38,643 bases of DNA from Oscillospiraceae bacterium (GCA_018110825.1 JAGBCL010000085.1:1-38643); one strand, 5' to 3'. Counted from the stretch's first letter, positions 24,572 to 32,774 are shown. Notes: generated by a model not told the origin, from the letters alone. Numbers and translations are program-made.

Positions 24572-25393
24572 ATGCTTAACGAATACTATTCAGGTGATGT
24601 TTACATAAGACACGCTGTTGATGATTGCCCTGATGATAAAGATTTTACAATGCATATTCATGAGCAATGTGAGATATATTTTTTTGTTTCGGGAAATGTG
24701 GAATATCTTGTTGAGGGTTCGAAATATCTTCTTGATGAAAACAGTCTGATGATAATGCATCCGGCCGAAGCGCATAAGCCCAGAATTATCGGCAGCGAAA
24801 GATATGAACGATATGCGATAAATTTTCCGACTTCTTTCGCAAATAGCATTGACCCTCAGGGGAGACTTGTAAAGGCATTTACAGAACGCAGTCTCGGCAA
24901 GAATAATATGCTCAGCACATCACAGACAGATATGGAATTGGTACATAAGCTGTTTGAAGAAATGTGCAGAAGTGATGATGACTATGACAGGCAACTGACA
25001 ATAAGGACGCACTTGTTCATGTTGCTTGATATGATAAGCCGTGTGTATGCTGAAATAGGGAGAGCTGAATACAAGCCGCAAAGTAATTCAGAGAAGATGA
25101 TTGCATATGTGAACAATCATCTTTTTGAAGAAATTTCTGTGCCCAAACTTGCCGAGCATTTTTATCTGAGTCCGTCTCAGTTCAGCAGAGTTTTCAGACA
25201 GGCAACAGGCGCCGCACCATGGGAGTATATTACAAAGAAGCGGCTTACTGCAGCAAAGGAAAAAATCCGCAGCGGTTCTTCAGCACAAACGGCTTCGGAA
25301 AGTTGCGGATTTGGAGATTATTCATCTTTTTACAGAGCATATACAAAGCATTTCAACCGTTCACCTACAGATGATAATAATAAACCCAGTTAA
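24572..25393 (+). CDS. AraC-family transcriptional regulator with cupin sensor domain
   Basis: 273 residues. The N-terminal cupin-type sensor (about 10-95) has a HIHEQCEIYFF strand and a LLDENSLMIMHPAEAHKP turn. The C-terminal double helix-turn-helix lies at about 168-268, with ISVPKLAEHFYLSPSQFSRV and a second helix pair around CGFGDYSSFYRAYTKHF. This is the architecture of sugar-responsive activators. It is transcribed divergently from the epimerase/oxidoreductase operon and most likely controls it. GAGGTGA lies four bases before the ATG. Confidence 0.93.
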   Translation: MLNEYYSGDVYIRHAVDDCPDDKDFTMHIHEQCEIYFFVSGNVEYLVEGSKYLLDENSLMIMHPAEAHKPRIIGSERYERYAINFPTSFANSIDPQGRLVKAFTERSLGKNNMLSTSQTDMELVHKLFEEMCRSDDDYDRQLTIRTHLFMLLDMISRVYAEIGRAEYKPQSNSEKMIAYVNNHLFEEISVPKLAEHFYLSPSQFSRVFRQATGAAPWEYITKKRLTAAKEKIRSGSSAQTASESCGFGDYSSFYRAYTKHFNRSPTDDNNKPS

Positions 25394-25440
25394 CATTGGT
25401 GTGATGTGTTTTCTACGGCTCAATATGAATATTTAAACAA

Positions 25441-25474
25441 TAAACTGACTTCGTCTTTTAGCGAAGTCAGTTTA
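25441..25474. terminator. Terminator between the araC-family gene and the ABC permease gene
   Basis: A 13-bp stem (TAAACTGACTTCG with CGAAGTCAGTTTA) around an eight-base loop. It is T-rich on both sides and probably serves the two convergent units. Confidence 0.85.
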
Positions 25475-25507
25475 TATTTTGCTATTTCCAAGCAAGTGTA
25501 TATTTAC

Positions 25508-28114
25508 CTAATCACTTTCTCTGAGCCGTTCTACAATTGACTTTTTAGTAAGTGATTTATATGCTATTACAGGAATAACTGTTCCTATTACCGCAAATAC
25601 GGGGATTGTCGCAATAAGCGGAACAATCGTAAAACTGTAATCGCAGAACCAGAATATTTCTTCAATCAGATTGCCAAGCGGAATTGTAATAAGGTTAAGC
25701 AGAAGAGCCACAATTGCTGAGCCGCCGATATAGATTATGCCCTCCCAGATAAGCATTGTGCAAAGCTGTTTGCCTGTCATGCCCATTGCTTGTAGTGCGG
25801 CAATTTCTCTCTGACGGGAATTGATGCTTGTAATCATTGTGTTGATGAAGTTCAGTATTCCGATAAGACCGACAATAATGCTGAGTGCCGCACCAAGAAT
25901 TACAAACATTCTTTTGAAAGACTCAAAGGAAGCCTCCTCTGTCGCACGGCTTGTATAGCTGAGAGTGTTTGTTTCCGTGTAATCTGCAAGGAATTTCTCC
26001 ATTTCAGCCTCTACCTCATCAGTTGTATCAAAGGCAATGTAAAGTGGCTTGCAGTATTCGGATTGAGCAAACAAATCCTCGCTGCTTGTAATAAACAACG
26101 GCATGCTGCCACCCAGTGAGAAACGGTAGCCGAATGTGTACGGCACTTCAACAACAGCCGCTACTTCATACACAACCTCATGGCTTTCTTCATTTGTTTC
26201 AATGAATTCATATTCATTGAGCGGTATGCTTTCAAATGCCGTATAAACTGCACCTGTCTGTGTATTTATGTATTCCCATTTATCGCAATAGACAAATGTA
26301 AGCTTATCTCCAAGCTTGAAATAATCATTCTTTTCAACAGCAATATATCCGCTTTCCGAAAGTTTTGATATATCGCCCTCATAAACCTTGAGCTTTGAAA
26401 AGGCTGTACCCTCTAAACCAAGGAGTTGAACGCTCTGTGCAATAGTGCCGTCAGGTTCAAGATTACGAGAAATATATCCATCAATAAATTCTTTTTCATC
26501 GCCGTATTCAGCAAATATTTCACGAACAGCTTCCTCACTGAAATATGTTTCGGGGTAATATAAGCTAGGCATTCCGTAGGTCACAAAGCTATCGGTTACG
26601 CCGTCCATATATCTGAGAAATTCATTTTCTTCAAGTGAGATTGCGTTTTCATCGTTCCATCTGTATGCAAAATACTGTGAGTCTGCAACAAGAAAATCCG
26701 TCTGAATTCTATCAGAAATGTATTTTTCCATATCAAAGCTGTTTGCAAGAATAAATGTAAGCGTAAAGGTTACTATCGAAAGAGCAAGTGACGCAACCAC
26801 AAGAACTGTCTTACCCTTGCTGCCTGTAAGTCTTGCGGCAGCCATACCGAAAAGTGACACACCCTTCTTGCCGCTTCTGTTACTGAAGCCTGATGCCTGC
26901 TCTGTGTATCTGAGTGCTTCAACGGGTGATACTTTGCCTGCTGTCTTTGCAGGACGAAAACAGGAAATCATAACGGTTATCCAGGCAAATACTGCTGAAA
27001 AAACAAATATCCAGGGACTTACCGAAGCCGATGAGTTGTAAACATTAAGTTCTGACATCACCACAGGACAAAGCACGCTGCCCGTTACCCATCCGACAAT
27101 AAGCCCGATAGGAATACCGATTGTGGAAAGAATAAGCGTCTGTGTCTGAACCATGCTTTTTATCTGCGTCTGTGTTGTACCGATAGTTTTGAGCATACCG
27201 TAATGACGTATGTCATTTGCAACAGAAATTCTGAAAATGTTGTAGATGATAAGATAGCCCGTAAAAATAATGAAAAGCAGGATTACAGCAATTATTGCAA
27301 CGCTTCCGAAATCAAGGCTTTCAGCAAGGTTTTCGCCCATATACCCCCAATTTACACCGATTGAAATTGCATTTTCGCTGTTTTCGCCGTCAGCAAAGCC
27401 GTGACGTTCAAGAATTTCAATCATCTGTTCCTCAATGTTATGGTCGCTTTTCAGCATAACATTAAGTCCGTATTTTCCTGTGAATACTTCATTGAATTGC
27501 ACATTGTACTTTGTAAAAAGCTCCTCAAGTCTGCTTTCGGGAATGAGCACGTGACTTGCAGGTGCCGCTTCGTCATATTCCCACCAACCACTCAGCACGA
27601 AATCCTCTGTTACGATAATTCCGTCAATGTCCATTGTGAGAGTGAAGCTTTTTCCGATTTCAGGCTCAATTCCAAGGCAGGAAAGTACCTTTGTATCAAC
27701 GGTTGCTTCATTGGTATTTTCCTTTGGAAGTGTACCTGTTTCAGGTGTACAGTAACCCCACTTCGCAGTGTTCTTGTCCATATAGCTTACTTCGGCGTAG
27801 CTTTTGGCAAAGGCTTCTCCTGTTGTAATTCCCGCTACCCTGCGCAGACCGTATTCAAGTATATCCTCGTCAACACGCAGTTCATCATATTGCTCCTTTG
27901 TAAGACGCTTGAATTCAGCGTGAGAGTAAGTACCTACCTGTCTGAAATTTGACTCCTCAAAGCCCTTCGCTATTGTCATAAGTATCGTAAACAGCGATGT
28001 GAAAAGTATTGTGGTAAGCGCAATTGCAATCACCGAAACAATACATTTTGTTTTTGATGTAAACAGATTTTTTATGCTCACGCGGCTGACGCATTTTCTA
28101 TTGTTAATCCTCAC
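25508..28114 (-). CDS. MacB/FtsX-type ABC transporter permease with two FtsX modules
   Basis: About 868 residues. The GTG at 28114 is preferred because GAGGTGA ends five to six bases upstream; an in-frame GTG three codons earlier overlaps it. Predicted helices: one at about 25-50, three at about 272-390, one at about 435-458 and three at about 735-858. Two large extracytoplasmic domains lie between (about 50-270 and 460-730). Each half ends with an FtsX module. The second has the family-typical INSRQREIAALQAMGMT stretch. With the ATPase encoded just upstream it forms a transporter of the type that handles lipoproteins, peptides or antimicrobial peptides. The adjacent two-component system suggests response to a cell-envelope stress (inference). 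Confidence 0.9.
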   Translation of the reverse strand: MRINNRKCVSRVSIKNLFTSKTKCIVSVIAIALTTILFTSLFTILMTIAKGFEESNFRQVGTYSHAEFKRLTKEQYDELRVDEDILEYGLRRVAGITTGEAFAKSYAEVSYMDKNTAKWGYCTPETGTLPKENTNEATVDTKVLSCLGIEPEIGKSFTLTMDIDGIIVTEDFVLSGWWEYDEAAPASHVLIPESRLEELFTKYNVQFNEVFTGKYGLNVMLKSDHNIEEQMIEILERHGFADGENSENAISIGVNWGYMGENLAESLDFGSVAIIAVILLFIIFTGYLIIYNIFRISVANDIRHYGMLKTIGTTQTQIKSMVQTQTLILSTIGIPIGLIVGWVTGSVLCPVVMSELNVYNSSASVSPWIFVFSAVFAWITVMISCFRPAKTAGKVSPVEALRYTEQASGFSNRSGKKGVSLFGMAAARLTGSKGKTVLVVASLALSIVTFTLTFILANSFDMEKYISDRIQTDFLVADSQYFAYRWNDENAISLEENEFLRYMDGVTDSFVTYGMPSLYYPETYFSEEAVREIFAEYGDEKEFIDGYISRNLEPDGTIAQSVQLLGLEGTAFSKLKVYEGDISKLSESGYIAVEKNDYFKLGDKLTFVYCDKWEYINTQTGAVYTAFESIPLNEYEFIETNEESHEVVYEVAAVVEVPYTFGYRFSLGGSMPLFITSSEDLFAQSEYCKPLYIAFDTTDEVEAEMEKFLADYTETNTLSYTSRATEEASFESFKRMFVILGAALSIIVGLIGILNFINTMITSINSRQREIAALQAMGMTGKQLCTMLIWEGIIYIGGSAIVALLLNLITIPLGNLIEEIFWFCDYSFTIVPLIATIPVFAVIGTVIPVIAYKSLTKKSIVERLRESD

Positions 28115-28126
28115 AGAAGTCACCTC

Positions 28127-28798
28127 TTATTTCCCTGAAACAATTTTTCCGTCTTCGATACGGATTATCCTGTCCGCCATCTGAGCAATTTCCTCGTTAT
28201 GTGTAATCATAACAATCGTCTGAGAAAAGCGTTCACTTGTTATTTTCAGTAAGCCCATAACGTCCTGGGAGGTCTTGCTGTCTAGGTTCCCCGTAGGCTC
28301 ATCCGCAAGAATTATCGCAGGCTTTGCCGCAAGCGCCCTTGCAATTGCAACTCTTTGCTGCTGACCGCCAGAAAGATTGTTAGGGAGATTGTCAAGCTTT
28401 TCGGTAAGCCCAAGCGTTTCAATTATTGAATCAATATATTTCCTGTCAGGCTCTCTGCCATCAAGCTGAACAGGAAGAACAATGTTTTCATACACATTAA
28501 GTGAGGGAACAAGATTATAATTCTGGAATACAAATCCGATTTTTCTCCTTCTGAAAATTGTAAGCGCCTCATCACCGAGGGAGAAAATGTCCTTGCCGTC
28601 AACAAATACATCTCCGTCATCGGGACGGTCAAGTCCTCCCAGCATATGCAGAAGCGTTGATTTGCCGCTTCCCGATGTGCCTACAACGGAAACAAATTCA
28701 CCTTGCTCAACTTTAAGGCTTACACCATCAAGGGCGTGCACTTCGTTTTCTCCGCTGCCATATATCTTTTTTAAATTATAGGTTTCAAGTATAGCCAT
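28127..28798 (-). CDS. ABC transporter ATP-binding protein (LolD/MacB type)
   Basis: 223 residues from ATG 28798, which has AAAGGAG eight bases upstream; a longer frame start at 28879 runs through the preceding hairpin and is rejected. Walker A is GTSGSGKST, the signature LSGGQQQR, Walker B IILADEPTGNLD, and the switch His is in MITHNEE. This is the standard ATPase for FtsX-type permeases, whose gene follows directly. It is preceded by a strong inverted repeat that separates it from the two-component genes. Confidence 0.95.
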   Translation of the reverse strand: MAILETYNLKKIYGSGENEVHALDGVSLKVEQGEFVSVVGTSGSGKSTLLHMLGGLDRPDDGDVFVDGKDIFSLGDEALTIFRRRKIGFVFQNYNLVPSLNVYENIVLPVQLDGREPDRKYIDSIIETLGLTEKLDNLPNNLSGGQQQRVAIARALAAKPAIILADEPTGNLDSKTSQDVMGLLKITSERFSQTIVMITHNEEIAQMADRIIRIEDGKIVSGK

Positions 28799-28823
28799 AA
28801 AATTTACTCCTTTGCAAATAAAA

Positions 28824-28857
28824 ATCCGTATTGTAAATTTCTCTACAATACGGATTA
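28824..28857 (-). terminator. 13-bp hairpin with T run between sensor kinase and ABC genes
   Basis: AATCCGTATTGTA pairs perfectly with TACAATACGGATT around an eight-base loop, followed on the minus strand by TTTTTATTTG. It lies only 25 bases before the ATPase start codon. No promoter fits between it and the gene. It may be an attenuator or partial terminator; as a DNA palindrome it could also be a response-regulator site. Confidence 0.75.
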
Positions 28858-28902
28858 TCTCATATAATTCTTTCCACATTATTTCCGCGGTAAAAATAAT
28901 TC

Positions 28903-29811
28903 TTACAGTTTTGAAAGAAATACCGAAAATGTTGAGCCCTTTCCCACCTCTGACACAACCTTTATATAGCCGTTTTCTGCCGAAACAATCTGTCTTGCAA
29001 GGTACAGACCGATGCCGACACCTTCCTCCGAAGAGGTACTTTCGGAACGGTAAAAACGCGAAAAAATCTGTGCCTGCTCCGATTCGGGAATACCCCGTCC
29101 CGTGTCGGAAATTTCAATGCAGACAAACATTTCGTATTCCTTGACAGTAATTTTCACGTCACCCTTGTCTGTGTATTTAATTGCATTGTCAACAATATTC
29201 CATATGGCTTCATTTGTCCATTTCTCGTCAAATACAGCCTTTTCATCACCACATTCGAGAGTCAGGGACAATCCCTTTTCGTCAGCCTTTGCCTGTGCCT
29301 GAATAACTATATCCCTAAGCATAGGTGCAATAGCAGTTTTCTTGGGCGAAAGGGCAATTATTCCCGTTTCGAGCCGTGAAAGCTTTACAAGCGACCTGAT
29401 AAGAAATGACAGCTTTTCCGATTGTGAGAAAATGCGGTTTGCATAATCCTTTTCCGTATCGGAAAGGTCACACTCCGACAACAACTCCGAGTACAGAAGA
29501 ATGTTTGACACGGGAGTTTTTGTCTGATGAGAAATATCTGCAATCAGAGTCTTGATTTTTGCCTTTTCCTCAGCGGTTTTCCTTGCAGAAATTTCCGAAG
29601 AGGAAAGATACTTCCACATTTTGTTCTCGATATATGAAAGCTGAGACTCATCAAAACAGCTTTCTATAAAGCTTCCGTCAATTGCCTTGTCCAGCATTTC
29701 ATCAAGCTTTTTTATCTGCCGATTCATCCTACAATGACAATGAATGCTGTAAGCAATTGCAGAAACTGCAATAACAATCAGAACAACCAGTAAAATATCA
29801 TCACTTTTCAT
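28903..29811 (-). CDS. Sensor histidine kinase with minimal N-terminal sensor
   Basis: 302 residues. There is one N-terminal membrane helix (about 5-23) and no extracytoplasmic domain. A short linker leads to the dimerisation helix with phospho-accepting His95 in ISHQTKTPVSN. The ATPase domain follows, with the N box (NAIKYTDKG), DTGRGIP and GVGIGLYLA. It autophosphorylates and passes phosphate to the response regulator encoded upstream. The genes overlap by 11 bases, and no good ribosome binding site is visible, so translation is probably coupled. Kinases lacking a sensor domain often sense through a partner transporter, here perhaps the downstream ABC permease (inference). Confidence 0.93.
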   Translation of the reverse strand: MKSDDILLVVLIVIAVSAIAYSIHCHCRMNRQIKKLDEMLDKAIDGSFIESCFDESQLSYIENKMWKYLSSSEISARKTAEEKAKIKTLIADISHQTKTPVSNILLYSELLSECDLSDTEKDYANRIFSQSEKLSFLIRSLVKLSRLETGIIALSPKKTAIAPMLRDIVIQAQAKADEKGLSLTLECGDEKAVFDEKWTNEAIWNIVDNAIKYTDKGDVKITVKEYEMFVCIEISDTGRGIPESEQAQIFSRFYRSESTSSEEGVGIGLYLARQIVSAENGYIKVVSEVGKGSTFSVFLSKL

Positions 29812-30478
29812 CTTTTTTTACCCACATATAGCCTATTCCGTAAACGGTTTTGATACTGTCCTTAGCATTCAGCTTGTCACGCAGACGCTTTATTGTTACG
29901 GAAAGTGCGTTTTCGTCAACATATTCAGCGCCATCAGTCCATATCCTGTCAACAAGCTTGTCACGGGAAAGAGTTATCCCTGCGTTGTCAGTAAGGATAC
30001 GCAACAGCTTCTGCTCGGTTTTGCTAAGTTCAACCGCAGTACCGTCAACGGTGAATTCCATTCGCTCAAAATCAAATACAAAATTGTCAGCCACAAAACG
30101 GTAAGCAGTTTTTTTGCTATCGGCTTTGCGAAGCTGAGTGTTAACTCTTGCACGAAGCACAGCAAGGCTGAATGGCTTGGTAATGTAATCATCAGCACCC
30201 GCCTCAAGACCCGCAACAATATCTGTTTCAAGGTCATTTGCCGTCAGCATTATAACAGGAATACCGTATTCATTTTTAATATATGGAAGAAAATCAAAGC
30301 CGTTTCCGTCTGGGAGATTCACATCAAGAATTACAAGAGAAAAACTGTTTTTGGTAAGATGTTCTTTTGCTGTATGAAGGTTTTCGGAGGCGACAGTTTC
30401 CGTTTCTTCATTTTTCAGAGCACGGCACAATCCTGATGAAAGAGTGCTGTCGTCTTCCACTATAAGTATTTTTTTCAT
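29801..30478 (-). CDS. OmpR/PhoB-family response regulator
   Basis: 225 residues. The receiver domain (1-120) has the acidic pair Glu8/Asp9-Asp10, phospho-acceptor Asp52 in VILDVNLPDGNG, a Thr in MLTAND and Lys in YITKPFS. A winged-helix DNA-binding domain follows (about 128-222). It is the first gene of the two-component unit and probably regulates the downstream ABC transporter. AAGGAAA lies upstream of the ATG. Confidence 0.95.
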   Translation of the reverse strand: MKKILIVEDDSTLSSGLCRALKNEETETVASENLHTAKEHLTKNSFSLVILDVNLPDGNGFDFLPYIKNEYGIPVIMLTANDLETDIVAGLEAGADDYITKPFSLAVLRARVNTQLRKADSKKTAYRFVADNFVFDFERMEFTVDGTAVELSKTEQKLLRILTDNAGITLSRDKLVDRIWTDGAEYVDENALSVTIKRLRDKLNAKDSIKTVYGIGYMWVKKDEK

Positions 30479-30504
30479 ATTGCATATTTCCTTGCTTTTT
30501 TTTC

Positions 30505-30533
30505 ATTATATCATACAAGCTTATATTTTTCAA
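30505..30533 (-). promoter_or_regulatory. Promoter of the two-component operon
   Basis: On the minus strand TTGAAA is followed after 17 bases by TATAAT. Confidence 0.8.
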
Positions 30534-30562
30534 CATAAGAACCTGATTATTGCTAATATAAA

Positions 30563-30592
30563 AAAAGAGATACCCAAATTGGTATCTCTTTT
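30563..30592 (-). terminator. Terminator behind the tRNA-tail-like copy
   Basis: A 12-bp stem (AAAAGAGATACC with GGTATCTCTTTT) and six-base loop, followed by a T run on the minus strand. It follows the tRNA-like tail in the same way the terminator at 30721-30756 follows the true tRNA. Confidence 0.85.
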
Positions 30593-30712
30593 ACTTGGTG
30601 CAGCAAATGGGACAACTTGAACCACCCCACGCCATAGTTTGCATAAAAACATAGATACCAAAGCGTGGGGTCTGGAAAAGCCTTGCGGCTTTTCGGTTCT
30701 GCGTCACTTGGT
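30593..30712 (-). other. Structured element ending in a tRNA-Leu-like 3' tail
   Basis: On the minus strand this holds, in order: a hairpin GAAAAGCC/GGCTTTTC (30675-30694), a 9-bp helix ACCCCACGC/GCGTGGGGT enclosing 30 bases (30624-30671), and a T-arm plus acceptor-like tail ending in GCACCA (30596-30623). The tail differs from the 3' end of the neighbouring tRNA-Leu by one substitution and a two-base insertion. Seven-base direct repeats ACTTGGT (30593-30599 and 30706-30712) bound the segment. No matching 5' acceptor strand is visible, so it is not a normal tRNA. It may be a tRNA remnant, a small mobile element or an RNA with a tRNA-like end. Confidence 0.6.
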
Positions 30713-30720
30713 CAGTACAA

Positions 30721-30756
30721 AAAAATGAGGACACTCTAAAGAGTATCCTCATTTTT
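30721..30756 (-). terminator. Terminator of tRNA-Leu
   Basis: AAAAATGAGGA pairs with TCCTCATTTTT, plus an inner ACTC/GAGT helix after one mismatch. It directly abuts the encoded CCA end and has a T run on the minus strand. Confidence 0.88.
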
Positions 30757-30839
30757 GGTGCGGCAAATGGGACTTGAACCCATACGTCGAAGACACACGC
30801 CCCTCAAACGTGCCTGTCTGCCTATTCCAGCACTGCCGC
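30756..30839 (-). tRNA. tRNA-Leu, anticodon GAG
   Basis: 84 bases including an encoded CCA. The acceptor stem is GCGGCAG with TTGCCGC. The anticodon arm is CACGT-TTGAGGG-GCGTG with GAG at 30803-30805. A long variable arm, as in class II tRNAs, and the T loop GTTCAAGTC follow. GAG reads CUC and CUU leucine codons. Confidence 0.95.
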
Positions 30840-30859
30840 TTATTCAATTCAGCTTAATT

Positions 30860-30888
30860 ATTATATCACATTGAAATTGGCTTGTCAA
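30860..30888 (-). promoter_or_regulatory. Consensus promoter of tRNA-Leu
   Basis: On the minus strand a perfect TTGACA is followed after 17 bases by a perfect TATAAT, ending about 20 bases before the tRNA 5' end. Confidence 0.9.
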
Positions 30889-30914
30889 GTGTTTTTGAGA
30901 AATTTTTTAGAAAT

Positions 30915-30943
30915 TTGTCAGATGTATTTTGATGATGTACTTA
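30915..30943 (+). promoter_or_regulatory. Candidate promoter of the serine hydrolase gene
   Basis: TTGTCA is followed after 17 bases by TACTTA; the -10 box is weak. Confidence 0.4.
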
Positions 30944-30974
30944 GCATACACTTCTACAAAAGGAGTGGAGTGGT

Positions 30975-32717
30975 ATGAAAATCAAAATGCAGATTAAGGC
31001 ATTGAATTTTTTATATAATCTTGTAAAAGGCGGGCATTGCATATTGCCGTCTGCTAAACCGATGTTTACAGCCGAAAAACCTGAAAGTTCGTTTCCCGAA
31101 GCACTACCTGAGCAGGAGGGCGTTCGTTCAGAGGGATTACTTAATTTGTTTGCTGCACTTTCGTCAGACAGCAGGGTCAATCCACATTCTGCTGTTATTA
31201 TTCGTAACGGAAAACTAATTGCAAGGGCTGATTGGGAGCCGTTTTCGGCTTCGTATCCTCATGTTTCACATTCACTTGCAAAAACTGTAACGGGAATGGC
31301 CGTAGGCATTGCTGTAAATGAAAAATATATTTCTGTTAATGAAACACTTAAAGATATTTTCGGCAGTGCAGGCAAACATCTGAAAAATACCACAATACAG
31401 CATTTACTTACTATGTCAAGCGGTGCAAAATTTAATGAAGCCGGTTCGCTTATGAGCAAAAACTGGGTTGAGGATTTCCTTGAATCAGATGTGTTTTTTG
31501 AATCGGGGTCAGCTTTTAACTATAACAGCATGAACAGTTTCATGTTATCGGCAGCATTGTGCAAGCGTACCGGAATTTCGCTTTCCGAATATGTTTCAAG
31601 GCGCTTATTTACACCTATGGACATAAAAAAATTCTATTGGGAAAAGTGCCCGTCAGGAATTGAAAAGGGCGGCTGGGGGTTATATATGAGCGTTATGGAT
31701 TATGCTAAGCTCGGGCAGTTGTGGCTTGAAGAAGGCAAATGGAGCGGTATACGGCTGTTGCCTCGTGATTGGGTAATAACAGCTTCAAAGCGACATATTT
31801 TTGATGAAAAAATTTGTCGGAATGGTTATGGATTTCAGGTGTGGGGAGGAAAGTATGGTATAATTTTCAGCGGCATGTTTGGTCAGTTGGTTTATGTTGT
31901 GCCGAAAGAAAAAATGGTTATTGTCCTGACAGCGGGGAGCGAACAGCTTTTTCCTTGCGGGGGTGCTTTGGGATATATAGAAAGCTATTTGAATGATTCA
32001 GGAAATTTCAGCAGCAAGCCTATAACCAGATTCCATTATTCGGAAGCAGCTGCATTGCGCAGGGCATTATCCTCAGCAAAATTTGGTCAGCAGCTTGAAT
32101 TCCCATCGGTTGGAAAAAGTATTTTTACACGTCTTAAAGGACTTTTTCAAAAAAGCGGCGTTACGCCTGAAAGTGTACTTGACGGTGTGGAAATTACATT
32201 TGAAAGTAATCGTGCAAATTTGCTTCCGTTGCTTATACAAATAATGGAGGGGTGTTTTGGGCAGGGTCTGGAAAGCGTAAGATTTGCTGCGGATAATGAA
32301 AGAATGTTGATGGTTTTTCGTGCAGATAAGGAAACGGTTGTGATTCCGATTGGTTTTGGCAGGTCAGAAATGTTTGGCTACAGAAATTTCAATGTAGGGT
32401 CGGAAGGATTTTTTACAACAGATGAAGACGGCTATCCGGTGTTGAAAATACAGCTTTGTTTTGTAGAAACCTCCTGCACAAAGATATTGAAATTTATTTT
32501 TTCGGAAAACGGTGTAACTCTGAAAGTAAGAGAAAATCCGGTGTTTTATAATGCTATAGATGAGGCGTCGGCAATGATTTCGCCTGAATTGGGAGAGGGG
32601 ATGAGAAAAACATTTGAAGCGGTTTTAGAGTCTGACATTGCAGGCTATAAAATAAAGAACTTTATGGAACCAACGATAAATGGAAAATACAAATTGTCAA
32701 CTATTATGAAAAAATAG
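30975..32717 (+). CDS. Beta-lactamase-like serine hydrolase (family S12) with extra C-terminal domain
   Basis: 580 residues. The S12/class C beta-lactamase fold covers about residues 45-345. The catalytic SxxK is Ser100-Leu-Ala-Lys103 and a YNS motif (183-185) stands in the position of the second catalytic Tyr. A GMFGQLVYVVPKE strand lies where the third active-site motif is expected. Relatives are esterases, D-aminopeptidases or carboxypeptidases; resistance to antibiotics should not be assumed. No signal peptide is obvious, so the protein is likely cytoplasmic. The last 190 or so residues form an additional alpha/beta region that I do not recognise. AAGGAG lies nine bases before the ATG. 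The 3' end overlaps the bioY operator. Confidence 0.87.
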   Translation: MKIKMQIKALNFLYNLVKGGHCILPSAKPMFTAEKPESSFPEALPEQEGVRSEGLLNLFAALSSDSRVNPHSAVIIRNGKLIARADWEPFSASYPHVSHSLAKTVTGMAVGIAVNEKYISVNETLKDIFGSAGKHLKNTTIQHLLTMSSGAKFNEAGSLMSKNWVEDFLESDVFFESGSAFNYNSMNSFMLSAALCKRTGISLSEYVSRRLFTPMDIKKFYWEKCPSGIEKGGWGLYMSVMDYAKLGQLWLEEGKWSGIRLLPRDWVITASKRHIFDEKICRNGYGFQVWGGKYGIIFSGMFGQLVYVVPKEKMVIVLTAGSEQLFPCGGALGYIESYLNDSGNFSSKPITRFHYSEAAALRRALSSAKFGQQLEFPSVGKSIFTRLKGLFQKSGVTPESVLDGVEITFESNRANLLPLLIQIMEGCFGQGLESVRFAADNERMLMVFRADKETVVIPIGFGRSEMFGYRNFNVGSEGFFTTDEDGYPVLKIQLCFVETSCTKILKFIFSENGVTLKVRENPVFYNAIDEASAMISPELGEGMRKTFEAVLESDIAGYKIKNFMEPTINGKYKLSTIMKK

Positions 32718-32726
32718 TTGACAATT
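32692..32726. promoter_or_regulatory. BirA-type operator of bioY
   Basis: Perfect 14-bp inverted repeat AATTGTCAACTATT and AATAGTTGACAATT separated by seven bases. The inner half-sites TTGTCAAC and GTTGACAA are 15 bases apart, the spacing known for biotin repressor BirA sites. It covers the -35 box of the bioY promoter and the end of the preceding gene. Confidence 0.82.
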
Positions 32727-32746
32727 GCTTGGGAAACTGTTATAAT
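32718..32746 (+). promoter_or_regulatory. Consensus promoter of bioY
   Basis: A perfect TTGACA is followed after 17 bases by a perfect TATAAT. The -35 box is part of the right arm of the operator at 32692-32726. Confidence 0.9.
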
Positions 32747-32774
32747 TTTTCGGAAAAGAAAAAAGGCGGTTTAT

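Noticed and set aside
30593-30623. Second complete tRNA
   Set aside because: Only the T-arm and acceptor-like 3' part is present; no matching 5' acceptor strand, D-arm or anticodon arm was found.
30975-32717. Antibiotic-resistance beta-lactamase
   Set aside because: Only the general S12 fold is seen; no export signal, and most such proteins are esterases or peptidases.
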